Source: Entoloma clypeatum (Eukaryota > Basidiomycota > Agaricomycetes > Agaricales > Entolomataceae). Taken from it: a stretch of 64,000 bases of DNA. Numbering within the stretch: position 1 is the first letter of the stretch; every line of letters begins with the position of its first letter. The notes under the pieces are model-generated. The model searched no databases. It had not been told where the DNA came from and was given only the letters and a program-made list of their open reading frames with translations. This document shows positions 10,277-21,820 of this stretch, in pieces. The stretch lies in NCBI GenBank assembly GCA_963565915.1, contig OY751485.1, positions 3,720,001 through 3,784,000 of the forward strand, given 5' to 3'. Both the position numbers and the translations under genes were made by a program.

Positions 10277-12599
10277 TTATTTGCTTCCCCGGTTTAATCT
10301 CAGCATTTGAGCTACAGACATCCGATGGGACGATTGGGCATCTTGATTTTCATGCATGGCTTCCGCATAACTGATCGACGAGAAATGAAGAGGCTAGTAT
10401 CATAGACGTGGATGACACATACAGCAATTTGTACCGAACCAATTCTTCCTCCATTTCCTCGTTTCGTAACCTCGATTTAACAAGCTCATTCTACATCTAA
10501 ATATCAGCTCAATGTCCAGACCATCAGTACAATGGGGCATACTAGAACTTGAACATGCTCTATGTTCAGTTGCGCCAGGCTGTTCTCCAAGTTTTTGCTG
10601 GAAAGGACGTGATTCGGTGGTGGAAAGGGAAATATGGAACGACTGACACTTGAGAAGACAGTGCGCGGTTATTATTTCTGAGTTCATCCATTTCAGATGC
10701 GAGTTTGTTGGTTTCCCGCTGGACAGTACATGAAAAGAGAACCCGGGAGACTATGCACAACTCACGAGGTTTTCTTCGTACTCATGCCGATACGAATCAA
10801 GCATGAACGGTGTTATATGGAGCGAGACGGCATCCCGAACAAACTCATCCACGTCATAAACTGCTTTCGTTCCATTTTCGGTCTCTAACAAGATCTAAAT
10901 CACGTATCGAGCGGGGTCGCGATGTCGAAACATGGAACAACGTACCTCATATCTGTCAAAAAGGCGGGCATTCAAGAAATCCAAAATCTCATCGAACTTG
11001 AGCTTGAGTAAAAGGTCTTCGTTTTTCCTGAGAAGCATGATGCTGAAACCGAAGATCGCCTCAATGCCGCTTGCTAAGCAGTTGTCGTATATTCGAAAGA
11101 CGATGTTCAAAGGGAACCTGACGACGACTCAAGCACTCAGTATCATTGATGTCAAGGACAACTTGCCTATAGCTGAATATGGTCAAGAACCACTGAGAGC
11201 AGAACATGCTTGATTTGATTCCTTGGCGTAGAAAATGTACATGCAGGACGGGAAGCAACTCTTCTATTAAGCGATCAAACTGTAGGATGACTGGTCGTTA
11301 AACCTGTGTTGCGAATTACAAGGCCTACCTGAAACTTCGAGAAGCGATAAGCCAGGCGGACAGAAACAAGTTTCTACAACTCACAAGGCGCAACTGTAGT
11401 TTTGGCATTTCTGGCAGGAAGTGACCTCGAAGGTCGTAGGTGTACATCAGCCTCACTAGAAGAGAGAATGCCTCCTCATCAGGCATCTGGATAAAAAGTT
11501 TTATCAATGCCTTCGACGCATTCTTGAGCATCCTCACGTTCAGTAACAGGATTGCTGCAACAAAAGGGAGTCCCTGGCAATATCCCACTTGGGAGTCGTA
11601 CCTTCGAATTGCGTCGAAGTTCAGTCAGGCCATACCAGAGGAAAAACCGCACAATGAATAGGCTTTGAGTACATTGAACAGATTCTCTTGCCCGATACCC
11701 TGACCATCGGTGAAGAATTCATGGTGCGGAAATGTCCTAGAAGATGGGCTGTTGAATTTCACGATGGATTTTCACGCCAATGCGCCAGAACCTTCCGAGG
11801 TCGCGCATAATAGCCTTCTCGTGCACACTTGTCTCTTTCAGGAGTTTTAGATATGTACTTTCGAGTTCCGGGTCTTTCGAGGCTGCCCTGTTAATTGATG
11901 GGTGTTGACACTCGGCAAGAAATGAAAGCGTGGAACCCAGCTACATATGTTGCCACATCATTCCCCGCAAAGTATCGGGTATGCCTTCTGCGATCGCCTT
12001 TGCTAACTCTTCTGGATGCTCGGAGGCAAAACCCTGATAATCTATGTTGCTACGTCGGCTAGACATCGTTGACGGTTTGGACCTTCATACCAGATATTAC
12101 TGCACCCCAAAAGTCTGTACAGGATCTGTGTCAAACAAGGAAACATATTCCGGTGTGGAGACGCACCCCAATCAATCGATCCCAGGGCTAACTTGTCCTT
12201 GCTCTCCTCTTCCTCCCTATGGCGGGCGAACTCGCTCTGGAGTTTATGATGTCCATCGATGCTGCCTCTTTTCGGGGCAAGGGATTCATCCGAGAGGTCG
12301 AGCCGAGCGAGGATAAAAGGCAGATTGTTTCCAGAGCGTATTGTAGTAGTAGAGGCGGACTTCTTGTGAGAACGGCCAAGATGATCTGAATGAAGACTTG
12401 GAGTGGCTGAGGAGACGGTGATCGGCCGCGTATTGCTATCCTCGGGATACTGTGAAACGTTCGACTCTAGTGATTGTTCAACTGTCGCAGAAACTGGCTC
12501 ATCGTCTAAGGCAATATCGTTGAAGTCCGACATTCCGTCCGTGGTAGTAGATTGCGACTCGGAAGCTGTAACAGGAGGCTCGTCAGTCATGGCAGCCAT
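10277..12599 (-). CDS. TBC-domain Rab GTPase-activating protein (Gyp5-like)
   Basis: Stimulates GTP hydrolysis by Rab/Ypt GTPases in exocytic or Golgi traffic. The N-terminus (from 12599) is a Ser/Thr-rich acidic region. The TBC domain then shows EGIPDTLRGMMW, the arginine-finger motif IMRDLGR (IxxDxxR), DGQGIGQENLFNVLKAYSLYD, the glutamine-finger motif YCQG, PDEEAFSLLVRLMYTYDLRG, and FSYRFPLNIVFRIYDNCLASG. The C-terminus is a coiled coil (RETNKLASEMDEL and EEMEEELVRYKLLYAEAMH). Both catalytic fingers are present, so it should be active. Intron 11118-11166 has a GC donor (AG/GCAAGT), needed to join SYR to FPLNIVF. The final intron starts at GTATGT just after the KLL codons, and the stop is at 10277. 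The coiled coil and domain order fit Gyp5/Gyl1/EVI5-type proteins. Confidence 0.9.
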
Positions 12600-12739
12600 T
12601 CAAGTGATGCGAGGATTGTTTACAGTGGCTTTGCCCAAGCAACGTATCTCCATAACTACAATATTACTATAAGTTAGACCAATTCATGTTCTATGTAATG
12701 ATCAACCCTTTGCATCACCACCACCATCTTCGATACGAG

Positions 12740-13811
12740 ATGGATCCCGAGATGTCGTTTTCTGCAAACGGCTCGAGGCTCTTGTCCGAATCGCTGATCC
12801 TACCTCCGTTCACTTCTCAAACAGGTCCAGGTGGTGATGATCTATCCATATCAGAGCTATCCTTGTCTGATCGCCCATATAATACGTTGGAGAAACCTTT
12901 CAACCTGCTTGCTTTGCACCCCGCAGGACCTCCGACACCAGTGCAGGCTGACATCCACATCCACGATGGCGAACATAGCTCATCTGAGGCTCACCATCTC
13001 GAACACGCTGAGAAGGAGGAGCGGAACTCATCCAAAGCACGCGAGGAAAAATTGCAAAATGACGTTTTCATGCTGAAGAAGTTGAATGTCTCCTTCGCTT
13101 TGTTCAACGATGCTTTACAGGACACTGAATCGGCAAATCAGGTACCTGTCGTTTTCTGCCATCCCCTCAAGCACTCAGCGAGGGGTTGTCTTTCATAGCG
13201 TATTGCCGTGCAATTGGAACAAACAGATGCGTTGTTGAATAAATACATCGACGTGCTCTCAAGATCGGAGGAAGTGGCCCGACTCATATTCGATGAACAC
13301 TGGCGTGGGGCTGAGGAGGTCCGTATGCAGAATTTTAATTTCACTTCGACCCATGTTTACCCATTTGTCACAAGGACGAAGAGACACTTGAAGGCGAGAT
13401 CAAAGCAGAGCGAGAAAGGGCGCGTCGCGAGGCAGAGGAACGGCTGCTGGCCGCAAAAGTAGAAGAAGAACGACGACAACGGGAACAGAAAGAGTTGTTA
13501 GAAAGAGAGGAAACAAAACGAGCTGAACAAGAAAGGAAAGAGAGGACCGCTGCGCGAGGTACTTCCAGAAGTATGCGAGGTACCAGAACATCGATGCAAG
13601 CGACGAGGGGAATGGTTTCACGAGGGGGTAAACATAGCTTGTCATCGGAAACTAGTCTCCTGCTAATCGACGTTTCCTAGCCGTTACGGGTGTCCCTTCC
13701 AGTCAAAGGCGTCTCGCGGGTGCTACAAATGCCCAGCCTGGTCGTACCGTTACTTCCAAGCTCCATGGGATTCGATCGAACTCGACTCGAGGATCATCTC
13801 GAGGAACTTGA
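12740..13811 (+). CDS. DUO1: DASH/DAM1 complex subunit Duo1
   Basis: Subunit of the fungal DASH ring that couples kinetochores to microtubule plus ends. Four exons (12740-13141, 13199-13318, 13375-13627, 13681-13811) sum to 906 nt, giving 301 residues. The Duo1 core is the block KLNVSFALFNDALQDTES, RIAVQLEQTDALLNKYIDVL and SRSEEVARLIFDEHWRGAEE. After it comes a long highly charged coiled coil (Glu/Arg/Lys-rich) and an Arg/Gly/Ser-rich tail, typical for basidiomycete Duo1 and likely to contact microtubules. I chose the ATG at 12740 (MDPEMSF); in-frame ATGs at 12686 and 12698 would add a His-rich stretch. It is divergent from the RabGAP (140 bp). Confidence 0.88.
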
Positions 13812-14330
13812 TTATTGCCTGTCTCTGTGGGGCCCTGATCCTGCCTGAATGAGGTTCTAGTTGTCTCCTGCCTTCATAAGGTTGTTCTAAGTCTGTCGTT
13901 TTAACTTGCACTCTTGATCGGAAACATTAACGTGCTGCCAGGTTGATCGCTTGACACTGTAAAAATCTAGGCCTGTGTCGGTACGGCCTTCTATCTGCAA
14001 TCAGGCTTTTGTGACGCTTTTTGGTCATGTTGCGGTTGTTATGCACTACGTAGATCCTGCCATTTGGTAGGATCTGATCACCTTCATAGTCAACGCTGCG
14101 ATACTATACGGAACCGCGGCTGGGGTTGTGTAGTCACAATAGTTCCCACCCAGCGCCTCCCCAAGGCCCGACACACCTCGATGTTCAAATAGATTTATAT
14201 GAATAACTTATATGAACATTATGCGAAATGATGAACATCCTCCATAGATCTGATAGCATGTAAGCAGGGTTAGGCCACGAACACCTGGTTGCATGTTTGC
14301 ACTGGCGAAGGACGCCTAAAGGGAAGACAA
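13812..14330. other. Convergent 3' intergenic region
   Basis: Between the DUO1 stop and the stop of the minus-strand viroplasmin-domain gene. No gene, tRNA or repeat recognised. Confidence 0.4.
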
Positions 14331-15467
14331 CTAGAACATATCAATCAATGTTGAGGTCTGATCTTCGATAAAGGAAACCAACTTTACAAGATTCGATGTC
14401 GAATTTTGCCGTGACAGCGGGGAGCGAGGGTCATCCAAATCACCATCTAAAATATGGATACCACGGGACGGATGATTAACAGAAATGAAACAGCGTTTAC
14501 AATGTGGGCAGGTATGTCGGTATTGAATGTGATTGTTAGGGGAGGCTGGTTGACGGTCGTGGTTGGTTGCCCGTGGCTGTATAGACAAATGTTCCAACGA
14601 CAAGAAAAGGGCAGTTGGACCAGAGACAGACTGGGAAGGTGGGGGGAGAGATGGTATCCTATTGATTATGTCCTCTGACTGGGGCGAATTCTCGGGTGTG
14701 AAAAAGTGTTGAGAGCCTATGGGTGTAAGAGAAAGCTCTTTGTCATTCGTCAAAGACTTTGGACTTGATTGGTTGTGGGTATGATAGGACTCAATGCCAG
14801 AGGGGTCTTGTGTGATAGCCCTAGGAATTTCATATGGTGATATAGCAGGTGATGAATTGGCTTTCACTGGCATAATGATAGAGTCATGTTTGATAGAAGG
14901 CCATGTAATCGAAGGACCTGTAAATATGCCTTCAGATTCACTCGGGTAAGAGTCAATGTGGTCTGGAGTTCGGACAACGGCACGGGGGGAGGGATGCTTG
15001 CCAATACGAGGAGAAAGTCTGGGTGGAGAGGGATGTCCCCGGATGTAGGACACATTGGGATGTATGATTGGGGGTGACGGTGAACGTACTCGGTGACCAG
15101 CCGTGGACAGGTGATGTGGGTAGGGAGGAGGCTTTGTGAGTGGTGTTGAGGGAGGTCGAGGTGCAAAGTGTCGCTTCGGTGGCGGGGTCGACGGCACAGA
15201 AGGGCTTTGAGGACTAGTATTGAGGCCATCAACTACTCGGACATGCCCTCTGTCTCGCTGCTGGGAAAAAACTTTGGTGGCTTCTTCCTTCGAGGAAAAG
15301 CTCTCATGAAGGGCCCCTGGAATACCACTGATCAGAGGGCCAACTTCTGACCTAGTGCCTCTTCACTGTTAACTTACTTGCTTGAAGAAATATGTGAGAG
15401 CTCACCACGTTTCAAAGATGCCAACAGCCTTGCCAACGGTCACGACATACCATTTCCTCTTCGGCAT
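14331..15467 (-). CDS. Viroplasmin/RNase H1 N-terminal domain protein
   Basis: Two exons (15467-15406 and 15351-14331) make 360 residues. Residues 1-58 or so match the small nucleic-acid-binding module found at the N-terminus of eukaryotic RNase H1 and in caulimoviral inclusion protein (Pfam Cauli_VI type): KWYVVTVGKAVGIFETW, PLISGIPGALHESF, SSKEEATKVF. The intron interrupts this domain right after the Trp codon, so the 288-codon frame alone hides it. The rest is a long Pro/Ser-rich disordered region, and near the C-terminus a CPHCKRC motif could bind zinc. There is no RNase H catalytic domain. In RNase H1 this module binds RNA/DNA hybrids. Here it may give hybrid or dsRNA binding without cleavage, but that is inference. 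Confidence 0.8.
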
Positions 15468-15782
15468 TGGGGCGAACGTTGACTTCAAAATAAAGTAGTC
15501 TTGACATTCAAAGCTACATAGTCATGTGACATCAACGAAGCTCTCATCGAAAACGTAGTATTATCTAGGAGGCCATAGAAACGGACAGATCACATATATG
15601 GGCCCAAGACATAGCCTAGGAAGATACAAGTATATGCGCGCTCGTATCTTGTATGGCGCTGCGAGGTGCAACATCCAACGGACTTTGATCATGATGCGCC
15701 AAAGAACATCGATGGTTTCTCATGCGTGAAACTGATCCATGTGCTGGAAGTAACTTGTAAGAATGCCGTAAGTACGTTGTCG
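15468..15782. other. Spacer between ATG27 and the viroplasmin-domain gene
   Basis: 315 bp between two minus-strand genes: the ATG27 3' end on the left and the 5' flank of the viroplasmin-domain gene on the right. A minus-strand open frame crosses 15616-15882 but is only the ATG27 last exon read in another frame. Nothing else recognised. Confidence 0.4.
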
Positions 15783-16869
15783 CTATACTGCAATATACCC
15801 ATGGTTGGAAGTGCGTCGTGGGCGAACAGTTGAGCAGAGGTGAGAGATAACATCCGCGAACATGTAAGGCACTTCTTTCCAAAAGTCGCGATGCCTATCG
15901 GAAAAGTGATGAATAGATGTCCTTTAGAAGAAAACCGCTAAGCTTCTTACGGGATAAGATCTGCGCCTCGAGCACCATATGTTGAGTAATTATAGTATGC
16001 GCCTAAACCAAAGTAGGCAGCGAAGGCAAACACAAGCCTGTTGTGATGAACACGATCCTGGAATCATATGAGCAACATGAGAACTGGATTGAACATACAT
16101 CAGAAAGAACCATCCCATTCCGCTGCTCGTGCTTTCATGGCTCTGCCCGGGTTCTTGGACTTCGCCATCATTATGGTCGTGTTTGGAATCGTCATTCTTC
16201 TGCAGCGGGCAACCAGCCGCTGTCTTCCATTCGACTCGCAACTGAGAACCATCATAAGACCGGAAAGTGGGATCATTTGTTCCCTCGGGAGTACAGAGGA
16301 GAGTGACATTGAGACATTGAGGAGTGGGTGTGGAGTGGATGGGATGTGGATAGTCAGGACCATTGGAAATGATTGAGATGAACTTGGAGGCTGCGCGGTA
16401 GATCAGGGGCTGAATAAGTAAATTCAAGGTCTTCACACACTTGATGCGCCAGACTCATAAGTAAGATTGAGGGATGATGTCTGCATCAAGGGAATGACAG
16501 ACACAACACGATCCGTCTCCTCAGGCTTCCTGTTAACCTGCGTTAGGCATGCTCTCGTCCCAGGCTCACACTGATGTCCGGTCATGTATCAGTCGTCTGA
16601 TAGTAGGCTATTGGATTACGCACCTGATCATGATCAGCGAGTCCTTGGAGTTTCTTCAAATCACCACATAAATTGAACCTCAGTGATTCAACCATAACGC
16701 TTGGAGGCATAGTCCGTGTGTGGTTGACTATGTGCTCGCCTGCTGATGAAGTCAAGTCAAACTTCAAATTGTGGACTGAGATGTGACAATCGAATGACGG
16801 CGAATCGCCTCGAACTGAAGGAAGAAATAGGAGCAAAAACGACAGAGGAGGTAGCAGGATAAGATTCAT
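15783..16869 (-). CDS. ATG27: Autophagy-related protein 27
   Basis: Type I membrane protein that cycles between Golgi, endosome/vacuole and the Atg9 vesicle pool. The N-terminus has a signal peptide (MNLILLPPLSFLLLFLP), then the luminal mannose-6-phosphate-receptor-like domain with paired Cys (FDCHISVHNLKFDLTS, SLRFNLCGDLKKL, CEPGTRACLTQ, CLNVTLLC, GSQLRVEWKTAAGCPL). A transmembrane segment and short tail follow: LVFAFAAYFGLGAYYNYSTYG, HRDFWKEVPYM, VISHLCSTVRPR, with a tail ending YIAV. About six exons were joined. The stop TAG is at 15783. The C-terminal Y-x-x-aliphatic signal (YIAV) is the usual sorting motif of the family. It is 132 bp from the divergent DBP10 start. Confidence 0.92.
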
Positions 16870-17001
16870 GGTCGTTTTGTAGACAAATTTGTGAGGTTGT
16901 CGTGGTGTGCTGTGTACCGCTCATTCATGTTGTGTTTGGTCCAAGGGCCTTTGGTCAAATCATAAAACATGAAATAATTTCATTCATTGTCGAGACCAAC
17001 C

Positions 17002-19897
17002 ATGAAACGCCAATGCTCCGAGATCCTAGTTGCGCCTTCTGACAAAACTTCCCTTCACCAGGAAGAAGATAGCGACAATGACGCCGAGTTCGAAAATTTC
17101 TTAACGGGGTCTATCGCGAAACGAAACATCAAAGCAGGAATTGCGGTCGTCAAGAAAGCCAAAAAGAACCCAATCAAGGGTGAAATTGGTGGAGGAAGCT
17201 TCCAAAGCATGGGCCAGTCGGTAGTCCTTCTGTGCCAGGTCGCGTCGCTGACTGCATGTTATAGGGCTGAACTCATCGTTGTTGCGTTCTTTAACCTTAC
17301 AAGGATATCGAATACCTACGCCCATCCAAAGGCTCGCAATACCCATTCTTCTTGCCAACCCCATCCGTGATCTTGTTGGTATGGCTAGAACAGGATCGGG
17401 TAAAACCCTTGCGTATATGATCCCACTTGTGCAGAGACTAGGCGGTCGCCATTTGAACACTTTTGGTGCAAGGGCTTTGATTTTGATCCCGAACCGAGAG
17501 CTCGCTGTTCAAATACTGAAGGTAGGCAAAGAACTAGCCAGAGGCTGGCTGTCTGGCAACAGAGACCATGCAGGAGACAGAGGCGACGACCTGGAGAAGG
17601 GTCGAAATCTGAGGTGGGGTCTTATTGTTGGGGGGGAAAGCATGGACGAACAATTTGAAATGATTGCAAACAACCCAGACATGTAAGCTCATGAGTATTC
17701 TGCTTTTATTAAAACTAACACGTTGGCCCAAGAATAATAGCGACCCCTGGTCGTCTACTTCATTTGATCGTGGAAATGAATCTAGATCTCAAAAGCGTCC
17801 AGCACGTCATCTTCGACGAGGCTGATCGACTTTTTGAGATGGGATTTGAAACCGCTCTATCAGAAATCATTCATCGATTACCTCCGTCTCGTCAAACACT
17901 TCTTTTTTCAGCCACCTTGCCGAAGTCTCTCGTTGAATTTGCAAGGGCGGGCCTCCATGAACCGAAGCTTGTGCGACTCGACGCAGAAAGCAAACTCAGC
18001 CCTGACTTGAAGATGGCCTTCTTCTCGGTGAAGGAAGCCGAGAAAGAAGCTTGTTTATTAGCCCTTCTCCGCGACGTCATCAAGGTCCCTGTTGGCAGCA
18101 CCCGCCAGGAAGACCATCCGAATGAAAGTAAACGCAGCGGCAAAGCAATACGCATAGAGCAATACACTGCGCCCCACCAGACACTTATATTTGTCGCTAC
18201 AAAGCACCACGTTGAATTCGTTGCGAATCTTTTAATCACTGCGGGGTACGCTGTATCCCATATCTATGGATCTCTCGACCAAACGGCCCGCACCTTCCAA
18301 ATGGATCGGTTTCGTCATGGGATCACGAGCATACTAGTAGTGACAGATGTCGCTGCGCGCGGGATCGACATCCCCATTCTGGAGAATGTTGTTAATTACG
18401 ATTTCCCACAAGGGTCCAGGGTTTTCGTTCATCGAGTCGGGCGCACTGCTAGGGCAGGCCGACAGGGCTGGGCATGGTCCTTCGTGTCTAATACAGAATT
18501 GCCATATTTACTGGACTTGCAATTATCCCTAGGTCGGCCCCTGATAAATCAGGTTTCGGGGGGTAGTGATCAACCTTTTACCGACACCCTCGTTCTTGGA
18601 AACTTTGAACGCAGGAAACTCGACGAGGATGTAGAATATATCCGCACGCTTGAAGAGTCCAATCATTCTCTTCCTACGCTAAGGGGAGTCATGAAGAGAG
18701 GTCATGCACTCTATGAACGCAGCAAGGGGAAAGCGAGTTCGCAGAGTTACAAACGGGCCAAGGACATGATGAAGGATCCCAAATGGTCACTCACAGCATA
18801 TACTTCAAGCCTACATCCGGTCCTTCTACGTGAGGCAGGAGCGAAGGAAGAAGGGTCGAAAGAAGAAGGGAGACAGGCCTTGCTACGCTCCGTCATCTCT
18901 TTTAAACCATCCGAAACCATTTTCGAAATTGGCACTAAAGGGAGCGCTATCAGCGCTGCTCTGATGAAACAAAGAAGAAAGGTTTTGAACCAGTCGGCCG
19001 AGAGGGCGCTCATTTCAGCATCCACACCAACCCAGCTGGAGCGAGAGGAGCCGCACACATCTTATACAGATCATGACATGGCGAATGAGGATGATATTGT
19101 GGTATGCATCCTCTGCGTTTCCTACAGTATATCGAATACTTACTAGTTTTTAGGCGGTATTTGACACGTCAGTGAAACAACAGGGATATCGCGACTCGGA
19201 GTACTACATGGCTCACTATCAACAAGGCGCAGCGGCAGATAAAGGGTAAGTTCCAACAGCCATTTTCTGACGATAGATACATGAATAGCACGACAGATAC
19301 TCCCTGACAGATAATGCCACTTTTTCTCAACAAGCGCAACGTGCGACCTTTGACCTCGTTGGTGATGAAAGTGCCTTCAGCCGTCAAAAGCGCCAGTTAA
19401 ACTGGGACAAGAAGAAAAAACGATTCGTCAAGGGTGATAGAACCGGCGCAGATAACGTCAAACTTGTCACAACGGAGAGCGGGACAAAGTTACCAGCAAC
19501 ATATCGCAGTGGCCGCTTTGATGAGTGGAAAGCCAAGACAAGAGTCAGCTTGCCAAAGGTCGGTGAGGCTGAAAATGAAAGCAGCGGAGGAAAAGCAGGC
19601 GTTTCCCGGAGTAAGAGATTCCGGCATCATAGTGTGGTGTCCGCCAAACCTCTGGACAAGCTTCATAAAGACTATGAACGTAAGGTACGACAAACGAGGA
19701 AAATGGCTGATGATGCAAGGGGACTACCACTTCCGGCTGAACGACCTTCAAAGCCCAGCAGATTTGGCAAGAAGACTATTGGAAGGGTTAAGACAGAACT
19801 CAAAACTGTCGAGCAGATTCGCAAAGCCAGAAAAGTCGTGGAAAAGAAAAAGGCGAAGAACGCACGCCCAAGCCGCGCGAAAAAAGGGCACCGATGA
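17002..19897 (+). CDS. DBP10: ATP-dependent RNA helicase Dbp10 (DDX54)
   Basis: DEAD-box helicase of the nucleolus, needed for 60S ribosomal subunit assembly. Motifs in order: IPTPIQ (Q motif), ARTGSGKT (I), DEAD (II), SAT (III), and HRVGRTARAG (VI), followed by the Dbp10-specific Lys-rich C-terminal region (RSGRFDEWKAKTRVSLP, KRFRHH and a basic tail). The start is the first ATG at 17002; upstream in-frame codons lack ATG. The first intron (17213-17264) appears to have a GC donor (ATGG/GCCAGT), because only that junction gives FQSMG-LNSSLLRSL, the conserved reading. Later introns are at about 17681-17735, 19101-19154 and 19247-19297. Its stop is only 31 bp from the convergent TGT gene stop. 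Confidence 0.95.
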
Positions 19898-19928
19898 CTT
19901 TGATCAATGTAGTTCAGTCTACCTAATG

Positions 19929-21739
19929 TTACGAGGAATCTGCGTACTCCCATTTTGCTCCACCACCCTTTGATATTTTTGCGTTGCTGTTCTCCAACAA
20001 GTCTACACCAACCGCACGTAGTGCGTTGACACACCATTCTGGATACGCACCATCACCAAAATACGCTGAGAAGAATGATCGCAAGTAATCTGGGAAAGTT
20101 CCGTTTATTATTGCAGATCTTGCGTGACCTAGAACTTGCGCCTGGAATGTTATGTTATGCAAGGTAAGAGCTGCATTGCATTTTCAGCAAGTGCGATGAA
20201 CGTGTGATTCGAAACACTTGCCATGAGCAGCTGCGGTCTCATGGGTGACGGTATGATGCAGGATGGCACGAGAAGTTCCGACTTTACAGGTGGGACAAGG
20301 ACAATTTTCATCTATGGGGCGAGGATCCTTCGCATGTTTGCTTAGTCCTGGATCGTTTAGTCAAGCCCCAATACCTATTAGAGTGACAACATACGAAGGT
20401 TGAGAGGTCCATGGTGTGTTAAGGCAACGCCGAAGCGAGCGGTCCGTGTTGGGAACACGCAATCAGCCTATTTTCGTGATAAACTTGGAAAAAAACCTAG
20501 GTTGAACGGCGAACAGCTTCCGCACCATGTCCACGCCGAGTGCCACACAAACCAACAGATCTGGCAACATGTTAGTTCTGCTTGGTGGGATCTTGGATCA
20601 AAAAACCTTCAGCAAAGCCGATTCCCATCGAATATCGGGGTTCTATGCACATATATAGTGATTGAAACCGGAGGATGTTTCTTGCCACTAACTGTCTTCA
20701 GGTAACCTCTCGGCACATTGCTTAATGCTGCGTCATGTGAAATATTGTACCACAAAGCTTAGAAAAAGGCTGGGCTTACATTCGCCAGAAGATATCTTGA
20801 AAAGAGTTGAATAGAGAGGATGCCTATATTCGAGGGGCAACATACCTTTCTCTTCGCCTCCACTGAGGCCACCTATTGCATATCCAGCAACTCCATCTTT
20901 TCGTTTAAGCATTTCATCCAAACACCGATCCCTGAGCTCAGGCTCAAGACCACCTTGGACTATAGCAAAGAGGTTTTGCGTCTTGTTCTTTCCGGAACGT
21001 TCATGATGCACAATGCAACGATCAAGCCATCGTATCGATCGCTCCATGGCCTCACCCACTCGCGGTCCTATCATCAAGCTCGATACTTGCACGAGATGAT
21101 TATGATATCGGTGAGGTCAGACAAAAGCTCGACTCACCTACATCGTCAAGCTGCATGATGATATCTGCTCCGATGGTATGTTGGATTGAGATGCTTTCCT
21201 CGGGCTGTTCGGTTTCATTGACGACAAGGATACGAGGGGGAAGTTTGGCAACATACTGTCAGCATGGTGGGTTCTCCTGTGAAAGGACTCTGGAACAATG
21301 CACCTTCTTCTGTGATCGTGGTAAACTTGCTGAGCGATACTAATTGAAACCCCCCGCTATCCTTTGTTGGAGTATGGATAAGACGAGGAAACAACAGACC
21401 AGTCAACGGAGCGTACCGTTAAAAGGTTGTGGTGCCATCCCTGAAACTTGTGCGCCCCTCCTGCTGTATTGAGAAGATCAAGGCCAGGCCGCAGGTTCAG
21501 ATGGTATGCATTGTTCAGAATGAGAGTGATCCCTAGAGCTTCTACCTGCTCCGGGGTGAGACCCTTGATCGCTGCCTGAGTCGCGACGGGCATGAAAGTG
21601 GGCAGCATTGTGACACCATCTGAAAGACGTGGATGGAAACGGTAAGCTGGGGAGGAACAAGGAGAGACGTACGAGCGAGTTTCATGCGGGATACGCGTGC
21701 CCGCGTAGTATGGCATTTTGCGATGACCTGGAATTCCAT
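19929..21739 (-). CDS. QTRT1: Queuine tRNA-ribosyltransferase catalytic subunit
   Basis: Exchanges guanine-34 for queuine in tRNAs for Tyr, His, Asn and Asp; acts with a QTRT2 partner that is not in this window. Exons give [44 protein letters not shown] (substrate-binding Asp), [64 protein letters not shown], and the zinc site CPCPTC with a downstream His. About ten exons are needed. The intron 20171-20221 has a GC donor (CATG/GCAAGT), and splicing gives the expected ALTLHNITF. The start at 21739 ([18 protein letters not shown]) is short and fits the family. It is 81 bp from the divergent TM9 gene. Presence of TGT means this fungus can use environmental queuine. Confidence 0.93.
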
Positions 21740-21820
21740 CGAGAAGCGTTGTTTGCTTCCAAAGTTCCCGCCAAACTTAGGACACCGTCAATAACTCTGT
21801 ACTTACGTAATGTAATTCAA

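Noticed and set aside
14331..15467. Viral insertion as the source of the viroplasmin-domain gene
   Set aside because: The domain is widespread in cellular RNase H1 and fungal proteins, the gene has a normal fungal intron, and no other viral sequence is nearby.
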